64,000 bases of DNA, taken from Ricinus communis (lineage: Eukaryota; Streptophyta; Magnoliopsida; Malpighiales; Euphorbiaceae). Positions 1 through 12,900 of the stretch are shown here, piece after piece. The notes below the pieces were generated by a model. The model saw nothing but the letters and a program-made list of their open reading frames with translations. It was not told where the DNA came from and did no database searches. Position 1 is the first letter of the stretch. Each line of letters begins with the position of its first letter. The position numbers and the translations under genes are program-made. The stretch spans positions 11,097,001-11,161,000 of the forward strand of contig NC_063263.1 of NCBI RefSeq assembly GCF_019578655.1, written 5' to 3'.

Positions 1-399
1 ATTTATTCTCCATTCAGATTTTTAAAATTATTTTCTTATTATATATATAATATCTATTTTTCTTCACCATAATAAATTTTGAAAAAAAAAAAAGAAATAA
101 GTAAACTTTGATGCAAAGGACATTTAATAGCAATAACTTTTATATTCAATTTTATGACTTGGTTTCATGAATTAAACTTGTGTAACTAAATAGTTTTATA
201 ATTAGTTTATAACTTTATGAGTGGTTAAAATTATTTATTAGAATTTGTAGTACTTGTGCAGCAAATACATAGGTCTTAATGAACTAAAAAAATGGTTAGA
301 TACTCAGTATATACTGATGATATAATCGACATATACTATATATTGTTAAGTTTATAATCCATTTGAATTTAAGTTGAATATAATCGTAATATATTTTGA

Positions 400-1810
400 T
401 AATACTATTTGTATACTTAAAATAAACTTGATATTGAATCTCCATTCTTATTCGCTCCATTTTGATCTTGATTTGATTTAAAAATATTTCTATGAAGTTT
501 GAAAGTTGTTATACTTTGGCATGGGAATGGTCGTAACATCAAAGTTTACATATCTCATGTTTTCTTTTCAAGGTATATTGTGATGAAGGATAATAATATG
601 TATTGTTTCCATATCGATACATAAAAGAATATAAAAGATGATTTTATAATCTGAACAGAGAAAATTCATCAAGAAATAGAGTATTATATACCTGAAATAA
701 ACTCGTTATATATATTAATATATACTATCTACTGTATACACTAAAATTATTTATATTTATATATTCTTTTAGAAAATAATTCTTTTCTATATAATATATA
801 ATTGATAAATTTCTTTTATATATTTATATTCATATACTAGTTAATATAAACAAATTTTACATGAGATATATAAAATACACATAATATGAACATAATTTTA
901 CTAAATTTTAAAATATATACTTATGCTATATTTATATATACTCGATATATATTGTTTTATGGTTTCTTGCAAAATATATCTAATTTGTTAGTTTTTCTAT
1001 AAATCTGAGTTTTAAAATCTAATATTCATCTTCTACAACTTTTAACATCTTAAGAAATCATATAATGAAGTTGTTTTTAAGAATTTTAGACTAAGTAGGT
1101 ATCATTTTCTCTTAAACATATTTTAAGTTGTAGATTTTATTTGTTTGAGTTCGTTATAAGTATTTATATACATTTAGAAACTTTATTGCCTCAATCTAAA
1201 TGCGTAAGTGTTAGTCTTTTTGTTATCAAAAGAATTTTTAGATATAAGCGTGTTTGAGTATAAGTTAAATATGTTTATAATTTACTACAATAATACCTTT
1301 TATGTATTCAAAATATACTTATAATATACTTAATAATACTATAGTATACTATATACTGTTAATAATGAGGTTTAGAAAATTATTATCTTTCGGTATAAAA
1401 ATACATATTATATCAAAATTTTACATACCTCATGTTTTCTTTTCAATATCAATTGTGATGAAAAAAATAGATATTATATCCAATAATAAAATACGATTTA
1501 AAATTTAAACAAATAAAATTTAGTAAGCATCATAGAATTATATGCTTGAAATAAACTCATTATATATTTAATATATACTCTTTACTGTATACTTTTAAGA
1601 CTTTATATATTCTTAGAAAATAATTTTTTTATATAATGTATAATTAATGTATTATACAAAACTTTTATAAGATATGAATTAGATACATAAAATATAAATA
1701 TAAATTTACTAAATTCTAAAAATAAATATTTATAATAATCAATAAATACTCGATATATACTATTTTCTGAATTGTTTTACAAAATATGTCTAATTATTTA
1801 GTATAATTAT
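400..1810. repeat. Diverged tandem duplication (two units)
   Basis: Two stretches share the same blocks in the same order. Around 540-600 and 1425-1470 both carry a 'catacctcatgttttctttt'-type block. Around 690-880 and 1545-1700 both carry 'gaaataaactc' followed by tatata-rich sequence and 'tattctt(tt)agaaaataatt'. Around 935-1000 and 1740-1810 both carry 'atactcgatatata'. The unit is about 0.8-0.9 kb. No coding content is seen; origin unknown. Confidence 0.55.
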
Positions 1811-2806
1811 ATATATATGTATGTATAAGCACTGAAGGGTGGGGAAGATTTTTTGAACCTGCTAATCTTTTATTATCCTAATTATATATATAATTAATTT
1901 AACTTTCTAATTATATTTCTAATATAATTAATTAGAAATATATTTGTTTATGTTTCTATGAAATTTTTAATTTTTTATTCTTGTGCATATTTGTATATAG
2001 CTTCTTGTATTAATAAAGGCTCCAAGAGTGGCTTCTATGATTAGTTGAAGTCAAAATATTTAAATTATTTTGTTTAGTTTAAAAAAAGAAATAAAAGGAA
2101 GTGTATTGATAACTTTGAGATAATACAGAAATAACTAGCCGTTTTTATAAACATCCACCTAAGAAATTAATAAAAGACTATTTAATTAGTATTTTGGTGA
2201 GCCTTTTTACTCTCTTTTATTAAGTTTGAGAACTTGACTGACCAAAACAAATGTAGACAATAGAAAAAGCAAATGTCGAAAATTCCCGGGCAAAAGAAAA
2301 TATGATTGCTTTTAGTTGGTTCATATTTTAAAAAGAAAATCTAAAAGATCTATTCATAGAGTCTTTTTACTTATAAAAACTATCTCAGTATTTTAGAAAA
2401 TTTTTTAAATAAAAATAAAATATAGAAATTTGTATTTATTTGTACTATTTTTTTAAAATAAAAATATATTTTTTTTGATATTTTCAAAATTACATTTTAG
2501 AATTTTTTTTTTATATTTTCAAAATTTTAACTAAACTTTGAAGTTTAATATATTTGTTTATGCTTTGCTCTATATAAAAAGTTATTTATTTTTAAATGAA
2601 AAAAAATATTTTTCATTTTGTTTATCTTTATATCTACTCTTTATATTTAAAATATTATCTAAATAAAAAATAAAACTTTTTATAGAAATTTTCTATGAAT
2701 TTATTTTCTTAAGTTAAAAAATGAAAATAAAAAAAAAATTCTCAACAAATAAACATGATGTATATAGCCATAGGAAATTAATTATAATCAATAATGAGGG
2801 TAGAAG

Positions 2807-3056
2807 AAAGTTTGGTAATTAGATTCTTAGTTTGGCGAATATTAAACAAGTCTATATGGATCTATTTATTCTTATGTGAATTTCAACCCTGAATCTTAAT
2901 TTCCTAACTTTAGAAATAGCCGTAGACAATTGACCGTTGCATTAAATTAATTAGGCAAACTAATTAATACTTAAGGTAGAATAGAGTTCTGGTAATAATT
3001 AGATCCGGCAGAATATATATTCTACCAAACTAAGAATCTAATTACTACCAAACTTT
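2807..3056. repeat. Fold-back (inverted) repeat, MITE-like
   Basis: The left arm (about 2807-2843, core 'attagattcttagtttgg') is repeated as its reverse complement in the right arm (about 3012-3056, core 'ccaaactaagaatctaat'). Arms of about 40 bp flank about 170 bp of spacer. There is no open frame inside. The structure fits a small non-autonomous DNA element or fold-back repeat. I do not see a convincing target-site duplication, so the superfamily is not assigned. Confidence 0.5.
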
Positions 3057-3075
3057 ATTAATGTATTAAATAACT

Positions 3076-3079
<4 letters not shown>

Positions 3080-3129
<50 letters not shown>
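3080..3129. repeat. (TA)n microsatellite
   Basis: About 50 bases of uninterrupted AT dinucleotide repeat directly follow the fold-back repeat. Confidence 0.95.
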
Positions 3130-3133
<4 letters not shown>

Positions 3134-3264
3134 TAATGTAATTCTATATGATCCAAATAAAAAGCTTGTTATATTTTTTTGATTTATGAGAAGCCTAATA
3201 GATTGTGGATTGTATAACATGGTTAGTAACCTCCGGCGAAAAACTCACCCTTTAAATCACTTAA

Positions 3265-5890
3265 AAACATTTTTGTTCTCGTATCTTTCTTTTTTTCTTT
3301 TCTCTAGCTAAAATTCGTAGCTTATCTGCTCATGTTTAGTGCTCAGGAAATTCTTACTTATATTTAGTTTATACACCGTAACTAGTAGAAGAGTGACATA
3401 TATGTAAGAGTGTTTTACATTTTGGTATTGGATGATTGACACATACTTCATCATTTAAAACTAATGAATATGTGTCAATTATATATGACTTTGCGTGTAG
3501 GTGAGGACATATATTAAGCTTATGCAAAAAAATTTCTGCATCAAGTTAATGTTTGGAATTGCTAAATTATTTTCATTCTTATTCATGGAATTCAGACTTT
3601 CCTGAAACTGATAAAAGCATATTCTTCATAAAAAATGTCATTGTAGTATATAATGGAGTAGTACATGAATTCTTTCATTCCATATTAATTCTCATTTTTT
3701 AGATTTTATTTGAATTAAAAATTTAGTTGATATGCTTAATTATATGAAAAAATAGCTAAATGAGACTAAAATTTTCTTTTATAGATATTTTTAAAATTTA
3801 TTATATATATCCACGCATAAAGGTAAATAAGAAAAAAATTAATATTGCATTGGATATCTAGAAACCACATAAAATTAAAAAAAAAATTATTTGAAAAAGA
3901 GTCAATTATATGGAATAGAGGGTCTACTAATTAAATTAATAATTAAAAAGAAAAATGAATTATAATTTGAGATAAATTTAAAAGAAAAAAGGACTATACT
4001 TTTGGAACAAATAAAATATTAAAATGTGAGAAACTATAGAAATACTTGGACCAAACTTTATGCTCCTGAATTATATAAATACTAGTTATTTTTTCCAATT
4101 CCTTTGTACGTAAATTTTACTAATTTGACTTATTATTATCATATATATTCGTTTTCTATTATTAGTAGTCTAATTTAATAAATTTATAATCCAATTATGA
4201 CGTTATTTAAGAGTCTTCTGAATTATATTCCTTTTCATTTATATAATAAAGGATATAGTGATTATTAATATTAAATCTATTATTATTTATTTAATAATTA
4301 ATTAATTTTAAAGAATAGTTGTTGACAAATTGTAAAATAAAAAGCAAAAAGAATTTATAACCGTTTGGTAATTCTTAAAATGATTATTTCAACCACAATA
4401 GTTTTATAAATATATTGCATCAATAGCTCTCTCAAAGAATTTACATTATATATTTCAATTGAATATTAGCATTAAAGTTTTAAATTGTAATTCAATTAAA
4501 ATTAGTATTAGATCAAATATTAAATTAAAATAGACTATTAAGATGATGCTTATTAAATTATAGTTAATGAAGAGTCATGTAATTTTTTAATTTAGATATC
4601 CTTAGTAATAGATTAATTCATCAAAATTTAAGAAAATTTATAGAAAAATTGTAAAGGAGAAAGAGAAAAGCAAAAAACTAGTTAAAAATCATAAAATATA
4701 TAGTATAATTTTAAGACATTAAATAAAAATAATATAGATATTTAAATTAAGTTTGCTAATTATTAGTTTTATTAATTTAAATATAATTAATAAATATCTA
4801 TTAACTAAAATAATTTTAATTAATTAATATTTATTAATATTATTTTAATTAATTAATTAATATTATTTAAAATTTGTATACATATCAAGTAAGTATTAGC
4901 ATAAATAATTATAAATAAAGTAATTTAATTCTATTAATAATAATAATAATAATAGTAACACTATTTGATTTGATTTGACAAAAAATAGAATGAACATATC
5001 ATTTCAACTTGAATAGAAATAAAAATTTAGAATGAATATGAATATGTGGCTATGTATATATTATATAAAAGTTTTTATAAGTATTGAGAAGAAAATAAAG
5101 AAAATAATTTATTTATCTTATATCGTCAAATAAGAAGTTATATATAATTAATAATGTAACTTATTTTTTTATTGTTTTTGAAATATTTAGTAATAAAATC
5201 AATTTAAATAGATGAAAAAATAATTATTATTAATTGATGACTAATGAAAAATTATCTAATTTATTTATTTAAATATTTATAGTAATATTAAACATTTTTT
5301 TTTCCTTATATCTTCCTTTTTTTTAATTTCCTAGTTGAAATTGGGATACTACTTGTGCATGTTTAATGCACATCACATTAACGTATGGAATTTGCTAAAT
5401 CTTTTTCATCCTTATTCATGGAATTCACGCTTCCCTCTTTTGCTTTTGTTTTGAATGCGGGCCTCGTGAATTCTTCATAAAAAGTGTCATTGTAGGATGA
5501 AAAATATTTGTGCATTGGAATTATTAATTATTAAAGCTGTAAGAAACTGCAGACACAGAGTGTCACTGTAGGATGCATGAAAATCGTTTGTGCATAACAA
5601 TTAATTAATCACGCCCTTTTAAATAGATTGTCTATTTTTAATTTATAATCAATTAACATTACTTCTTGAAAATACAATTATTAAATATTCTATAAAAGTT
5701 ATAGTTTCAGAGTATAAAATACGAAAATTAATTTCATAATGAAATGTATTTTTTTATAATTATTTATTTAATTAATAATTTTAAAATAAAAATAAATTAT
5801 AATGCGAGAGGACTAAAAGGAGAAACTATTTTTTTAAGAAAGGAGAAAACATTGAAAATGTGAGAAACTACAGGAACAGTTGTAAGAACT
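3265..5890. repeat. Diverged direct duplication (3265-4050 and 5290-5890)
   Basis: Segments near 3270-3350, 3548-3655 and 4022-4048 recur in order near 5298-5385, 5382-5495 and 5856-5885. Shared blocks include 'ttattcatggaattca', 'ttcttcataaaaa(a/g)tgtcattgtag' and 'aaaatgtgagaaacta'. Inside the second copy a block of about 73 bp ('gtgtca(t/c)tgtaggatg' followed by 'tttgtgcat') is itself repeated at 5485 and 5558. No coding content is recognised. Confidence 0.6.
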
Positions 5891-6109
5891 TTTCACAAAA
5901 AAATAGCAAAAAGATCAGAATGGAAATAGTATCTTAGTAATCCCATTTCTCAATAAAATACAACATTAACAAAATTATTTTGTCTACTTAATGTGTCATG
6001 CACTTAATTATTAAATTAGTATCACGTATATATTAATTAAACAATTCAAAATCAATGTCCCTCTTCCATTACCTAGCCTCAATTAGTGAGCATATTTATC
6101 ATTTACTCA

Positions 6110-6588
6110 TAGGACATTTGATTCAAAATTATTTCTTATTAAATAATTATATTAAAATATTTAGTAAAAATTTTAAAAATAATAGTTGATAATTTATTTA
6201 ATCTCTATCAGCTCTATTTTTAGAGCTTTTTTTTATCAGTTGATAATTGATTTAATTTTTTTAATTTATTTAAAATATTATTATTTTTATTAAAACTTAT
6301 TAGCTTATTAATAATAATTTTATTTTAAATTAATCTCATATAATTTAATTTTATATTTTATAATAAATAATTATTATTTAAAATTATTCTTAACAAATAA
6401 ATAATTGTGATATTTGAAATTAAAATATTTTATTACTAGAATTTAAATTTAAATTTTTACTTTTAAAAATATATCTCCAATGGTCATTTAATATACTAAT
6501 AATAATTGCTAATAAATTTTTATCAAACGATTTAATTTATCAGCCATGAGCTGTTAGCTGTATTAATCAGTCAAACCAAACAGACCTA
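6110..6588. mobile_element. Probable MITE
   Basis: A ~480-bp AT-rich non-coding segment begins TAGGACATTTGATT and ends with the reverse complement of TAGGTCTGTTTGGTT, giving an imperfect terminal inverted repeat. The interior has further self-complementary blocks ('atcagttgata', 'atcagccatgagctgttagctg'). This end sequence is common among plant MITEs. No target duplication is clear, so family assignment is tentative. Confidence 0.45.
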
Positions 6589-6832
6589 GAATATAAGAAA
6601 ATATTCTCAAAATGTAAACGAAAATAAAAGAAATAAAATAAGAGAAACTAATGTATACTTTAAGAATAAATTCTTAATTATACACAAAACCGACATACTT
6701 ATTAAAAATAAATAATTAATTGAGTTTATTCAAATGTAAAATATCCAGCTTGATATTCAATAATAAATTACTGCGTATAAACATGGAGTACTCGTTAATT
6801 ATTACCTGTTTGTTATTACTTTTTCTAGTCCC

Positions 6833-6851
6833 TATATATATATATATATAT
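6833..6851 (+). promoter_or_regulatory. Candidate TATA region of the cyclase gene
   Basis: A run of tatata lies about 112 bp upstream of the ATG at 6963 and is followed directly by an RY-type TGCATG motif. It is the only TATA-like element at plausible distance, but AT repeats are common here, so the assignment is weak. Confidence 0.35.
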
Positions 6852-6962
6852 GCATGTTTTGTTCATTCTTTCTTTCTGAATTCACTTGACTATAAGAAAA
6901 TTAATCGTCAATTGGTTGATAGTTACAAATTAAAATAAAATCGCTAGTGAACTGAAAGCACA

Positions 6963-9900
6963 ATGTGGCGACTTAAGATAGCAGAGAGAGGTAACGACCC
7001 TTATATTTATAGCTCAAATAACTATCTTGGGAGACAGATATGGGAATTTGATCCTGAAGCTGGCACACCTGAAGAGCAAGCTGAGGTTGAAGATGCTCGC
7101 CAAAACTTCTGGAAAAATCGGTTTCAGGTCAAGCCTAGTTCTGATCTCCTCTGGCAATTCCAGGTGAATTAATTAACTATTACAATAGTGTTAGCTTCTT
7201 TTCTTTTTGCCTTTCTAACTTTCAGAATATCTACAGCATGATATTTTACATTTCTTTTCCTTTAATAATAAGCAGGCTCTAAGAGAGAAAAAGTTCAAAC
7301 AAACAATTCCAAAAGTACAGGTTGAGAATGGTGAGGAAATAACATATGAAACAACAACAGCAGCATTGAGGAGAATTGTTAATTTATTCACAGCCTTGCA
7401 GGCTAGCGATGGCCATTGGCCTGCAACAAATTCTGGGACACTGTTCTTCTTACCTCCTTTGGTGATTGTTCTTTTCATTTTGATTCTTTTGGCACAGACA
7501 CTAAATAATGTTGCTCAATACATACTGAAACAATTTATTTTTTTTCTCCAATTGAAAACTTGCAGATCTTTGTACTATACATTACAGGTTATCTAAATGC
7601 AGTAATCACTGAGGAGCATCGCAGACAAATTCTGCATTACATGTACTGTCATCAGGTACAAATAAGATATGTAATTGACGAAATGCTTCATCAGTTTTTT
7701 ACGCAGAGGTCCTCAGCATCATGTTTTCTACAGAATGAAGATGGCGGATGGGGACTGCACATAGAGGGTCATAGCATCATGTTCTGTACAGTTCTTAACT
7801 ACCTTTGTATGCGGATGCTCGGAGAAGGACCTGATGGTGGGGAAGAGAACTCATGTGAAAGAGCAAGAATGTGGATTCTTGACCATGGCACTGCAATTGC
7901 CATACCCTCTTGGGGAAAGATATGGCTTTCGGTATGACAGAAAACTGTATTACAAAAAGAATGTTTTTCAATAATTTTCATTGTTTCACACGAACAAATT
8001 TGCTATCTTGTAGATACTTGGTCTTTATGACTGGTCCGGAACTAATCCAGTTCCCCCTGAATTTTGGGCAATCCCAAGTTCCTTCCCTGTGCATCCAGGT
8101 AATCTTTTTCTTTTTTTAAAAAAAAATTTGATGCATGAAAAGTATTCCTTTGTACCAACCAATTATAATAATTATAAATAGATAAACGGTTAATTTTACT
8201 AATACATTCAAGCCATTAAATTGAGGTCAGAATAAGGATAAATTAGTTTAGATATTAAACCCCTAAAAAATGTCAATTGAGCAGTGTCACTCAGTTGAGC
8301 AGCAAAAATGTTGAGCGAATGTAAATAATGTTTATCGTTTGCCTGTTTTGGCACTGACTCAAATTCCATGAATGCAGCAAAAATGTTGAGCTATTGTAGG
8401 ATGACTTACCTGCCAATGTCATATTTGTATGGAAAAAGATTTGTGTGCTCAGTAACACCTCTGATTTTGCAACTGAGACAAGAAATTTTCAACCAACCTT
8501 ATGGAGGAATCAATTGGAAGAATGTGCGCCATTTATGTGCAAAGGTGAGTTTTATTCAATAATTTAATGTCCAGCCTAAATATGACATTTTCTCTATTGT
8601 TTCTGCAATATATTTTTTCTTAGAAAACAAAAGGAAGAAAGTACCAAATTCAAGTCTTATTTTTGCAGGAAGATCTCTACTATCCACGTACTTTCGTGCA
8701 AACATTATTGTGGGATGTTCTATACAATTTTACAGAACCTCTGCTTACTCATTGGCCGTTTAGCAAATTGAGAGAGAGAGCTCTTCAGAAAACAATAGCC
8801 CACATACATTACGAAGATGAAAGCAGTAGCTATATTACCATTGGCTGCACTGATAAGGTTATAATTCTATTTTTAACTTAAGCAGACAATGTTTATGAGT
8901 ATAGGTCAAATTCTATTACATATGAAATTTTGGTTCATCAGCCACTGTCCATGCTTGCTTGTTGGATTGAAGATCCCAATGGGGAATACTTTAAGAAGCA
9001 TCTTGCTAGGTTCGCGGATTTCTTATGGGTTGCAGAAGATGGAATGACTGCACAGGTAAATTAGTTTATTTTTCTTTTTCTGAAAAAGAAAAAGAACACT
9101 TAGAGAAAATTATGTAATTCATCCGACTTTGGTCCTATGCAGACTTTTGGCAGTCAAATATGGGATGCTAGTTTTGCCCTCCAAGCTTTGATTGCTTGCG
9201 ATCTGTCAGACGAAATAGGATCTACACTTAAGGAAGGACATAAATTCATAAAGAATTCTCAGGTGTCCAATTAATCCAATTCTAGGTCCTATATATTTTT
9301 ATTCTTTCTTTGCAACTTGCTTTCGCCTTTGTGATTTAATCTAATTTTAACTGTGGAAGGTTTCCAAGAACCCTCCTGGCGACTTCAAACGCATGTTTCG
9401 TCATATCTCGAAAGGAGCATGGACTTTCTCTGATAGAGATCATGGATGGCAAGTTTCTGATTGCACTGCAGAAGCTTTAACGGTGAGAAACTTTTGCACA
9501 GATGTTCCCAAGAAGACTGAACGCAACTACTGCAGAAAACTTTGTTATTTTTCAGTTTTTTTAAATTTGTCATTTCATTGTCTTGGCTTTCGTGAGTAGT
9601 TGGTAAAAAGGCCCTGCCGAAGTCCCTCAGAATTCACTAAAACCAACTTTTTTGCTTATCTCACAGTGTTGCCTACTATTCTCAATGATGCCCCTGGAAA
9701 TTGTTGGTGAGAAATTGGAATCTAAGAAATTATTTGATGCAGTGAATGTCCTACTCACTCTTCAGGTGAGGATTAAGTGCAGATAAAATTGTGCCATAAT
9801 GTCATATATGACGTCATTCCTTCTTCAAGCGAGCTGTTTGTTGCATAATCCAAATCTCTTCTGCTTAGTTCTTTGCCTTGGAAGGATTCATTTATCTGCT

Positions 9901-12900
9901 ATATTGCGTTTGCAGAGTTCAAATGGTGGTGTATCGGCGTGGGAGCCAGCACCTTCAACATTCTGGATGGAGGTAACTGTAGAAAAATATGAACCTGATA
10001 GAGCAAAATCACAGCTAATAATTTGAGAAAATAAAGATAAAGTAAGACAAAATATACAATAGAACATACAGATTTACGTGGAAAACCCCTAAACAAATTA
10101 GGGTAAAAACCACGGGCAAGGATAGAAGAATTTTACTATAAGAAAATAATAGGAGTTACAAACTCTCTATTTATAAAGGAGAAAACATTAAAATTCTCTC
10201 TTTATAATAGGAGAAAAATAATTGCTTAACTCTCTAATATTTTTCTCTTATTTTTGGGATGATAGAATAACAAGGTGAGGCCTCTATTATATAGGCTTGG
10301 AAGGTACCTCAACATTGTTAACTTAGCAATGTGGGAGAAATACTCCTTAAAAATTAATAACTTAACAATGTGGGAGAGATACAAATCCCTAAATATCAAC
10401 AATCTCCCACTTGAAGATTTGATTGAGGATCAGTCAGATCTTCACATCGTTCTTTCTTCCTTGCCTTTCCATGCTGCTTATACTTTTATTAGGCCACTAG
10501 AGGATTGACACCAAATAAATTTATCAGTGTTAACTGCCTTCATCAGAAAATCTGCTAGGTTGTCTTTAGTATGAATTTTTTGCATATCCATAGTGCCCTC
10601 TTCCACTTTTTCACGAACGAAGTGATACTGGACTCGTATGTGCTTTGACTTTGAATGAAAAGCTGGATTCCTTGCGAGTGCAAGGCACTCTGACTGTCAC
10701 AGAACAGAGGAATATGCTCTTGTTCGTGCCCGAGTTCCTCCATCATCATTTTCAACCATACTGCTTCCTTACTAGTTTGTGTAGCTGCTACATATTCTGC
10801 TTCTATTGTTGATGTCGCCACAACTGACTGCAGTTTTGATACCCAGCTCACAACTCCGCCAGTAAGTGTGAACACATACCCTGTAGTAGATTTGCTTTTA
10901 TCAAGATCACCTGCATAATCTGAGTCAACATATCCTCTGATAATAAAGTTTGATCCTCCATAACACAATGCAACATCTGAGGTTCCCCTAACATATATTA
11001 GGGTCCTCTTTACAGCATTCCAATGCTCTCTGCCAGGATTCGCCATGTACCGACTTACTACTCCTACTGCATGTGCAATGTCTGGTCATGTACAAATCAT
11101 TGCGAACATTAAACTCCTCACTACTGATGCATAGGTACTCGAGACATTTCCATCATTCCTTCTTCACTGCTAGGACTTATACTGGAGGATAATTTGAAAC
11201 TAACAGGAAGTGGGGTAGAAATTGACTTACAATCTTGCATATTGAAGCGTCGCAAGACCTTCTTCAAATAATTTTTCTAAGAAAGCCAAATCTTCCTATT
11301 GTTTCTGTCTCGGTGAATTTGCATCCCTAGAATCTTGTTTGCTGGTCCCAAGTCCTTCATTTCAAATTCCCTAGCCAACTGTGCCTTTAGTTCTTCAATA
11401 TGATCTTTGTTGGGGCCTGCTACCAACATGTCATCTACATACAACAGTAAGATAATAAAATCACTTTTACCAAATCTCTTGAAATATGCACAAGGGTCTG
11501 CATTAAGTCTGTTGTATCCAATGCTCATGATGAAGGAATCAAATCTCTTATACCAACACCTCGGCGCCTGCTTTAAACCGTATAAAGATTTGTTCAACCT
11601 ACAAACCAAGTTCTGCTTTCCTTTTTCTTCAAAACCTTCTGGCTGGAGCATATAAATTTCTTCCTCAAGATCTCCATGAAGAAAAGCTGTTTTCACATCT
11701 AACTGCTCTAGATGTAAGTCAAATATAGCACACATCGCCAAGACTAATCGAACAGTTGTTAATCGAACCGCATGGGAAAATATTTCGTTGAAGTCAATCC
11801 CCTCCTTCTGAGCATATCCTTTCACCACCATTCTTGCACGAAACCGCTCCACTTGATCATCACTATTTCTTTTGATCTTAAAGACTCATTTGTTGCAAAT
11901 GGCCTTTCTTCCTTGTGGTAGTGGCACAAGCTCCCAAGTCTTGTTCTTATGTAGAGCTTCCATTTCTTCTTGCATTGCTGCCATCCACTGAGATGCATAT
12001 GAACTGCTCATTGCTTCTTGGAGAGTTGATGGCTCCCCTTCCTCAGTTAGAAGACAGTATGCAACATTGCTGCCTATATCATAATCTTTCTGCCAAGTTG
12101 GTGTAAATTTTATACGTTTTCCCTTTCCAAGTTCTGACTCTTCAAACTCGACTGGTTCTTCCTCTTCGTGCTCTGGTGCTGCTTCAGAAGAATCTTCTTC
12201 TGTAGACTTTTTTTCCACTTGTATAGTTGTAGTCTCTGAATTTTCTTTTGAAGTGCTATCATCTTCTCCCTTCAATTTATCTTCTAAGAAGATTACATCC
12301 CTGCTGACTATAACCTTGTGGGCAGTGGGATCCCACAGGCGATACCTCTTCACACCATCATCATATCCCAAGAACAAACACTTCCTGGATTTTGGATCCA
12401 GCTTCGTAGTTTCTTGGGTATTATACATCACATACACAGGACTTCCAAATATATGGAGGTTTGAATAACCAACTGGCTTCCTAGTCCACATCTCCATCAG
12501 TGTCTTTTGATCAATTACTGTAGATGGAGATCGGTTAATCACATAACAGGCGGTGTTAACTGCCTCAGCCTAAAATGCCTTATTTAAGCCTGCAGCTCCC
12601 AACAATGCTCTAGTTCTTTCTAACAGAGTTATGTTCATCCGCTCTGCCACTCCATTTTGTTGAGGAGTGTATACCGTAGTGAACTGCCTCTTGATGCCTT
12701 TTTGCTTGCAAAAGCTATTAAATTCATTACCTGTGTATTCTCCTCCATTATCTGTCTTCAAACACTTGATCTTATTGCCTGAATCAAGTTCAACCCGCGC
12801 TTTGTAAGTTTTGAAAACTGCAAATACATCTCCCTTGCTCTTGATAGGAGACACCAAACATCTCTTGGAGTAATCATCGATGAAGGACACAAAGTACTTA

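Larger units (their letters stand above)
1..6962. other. AT-rich intergenic region upstream of the cyclase gene
   Basis: No gene is recognised here. All open frames are short, AT-driven and without family resemblance. The region holds diverged duplications, an inverted repeat, a (TA)n run and a probable MITE, which are listed separately. The last ~130 bases before 6963 must include the promoter and 5' leader of the cyclase gene. Confidence 0.7.

Noticed and set aside
3038..3220. A small open frame rich in Tyr-Ile.
   Set aside because: It is the translation of the (TA)n microsatellite.
6720..6938. A 72-codon open frame just upstream of the cyclase.
   Set aside because: It crosses the TATA-like repeat, has no family resemblance and fits the promoter/leader position.
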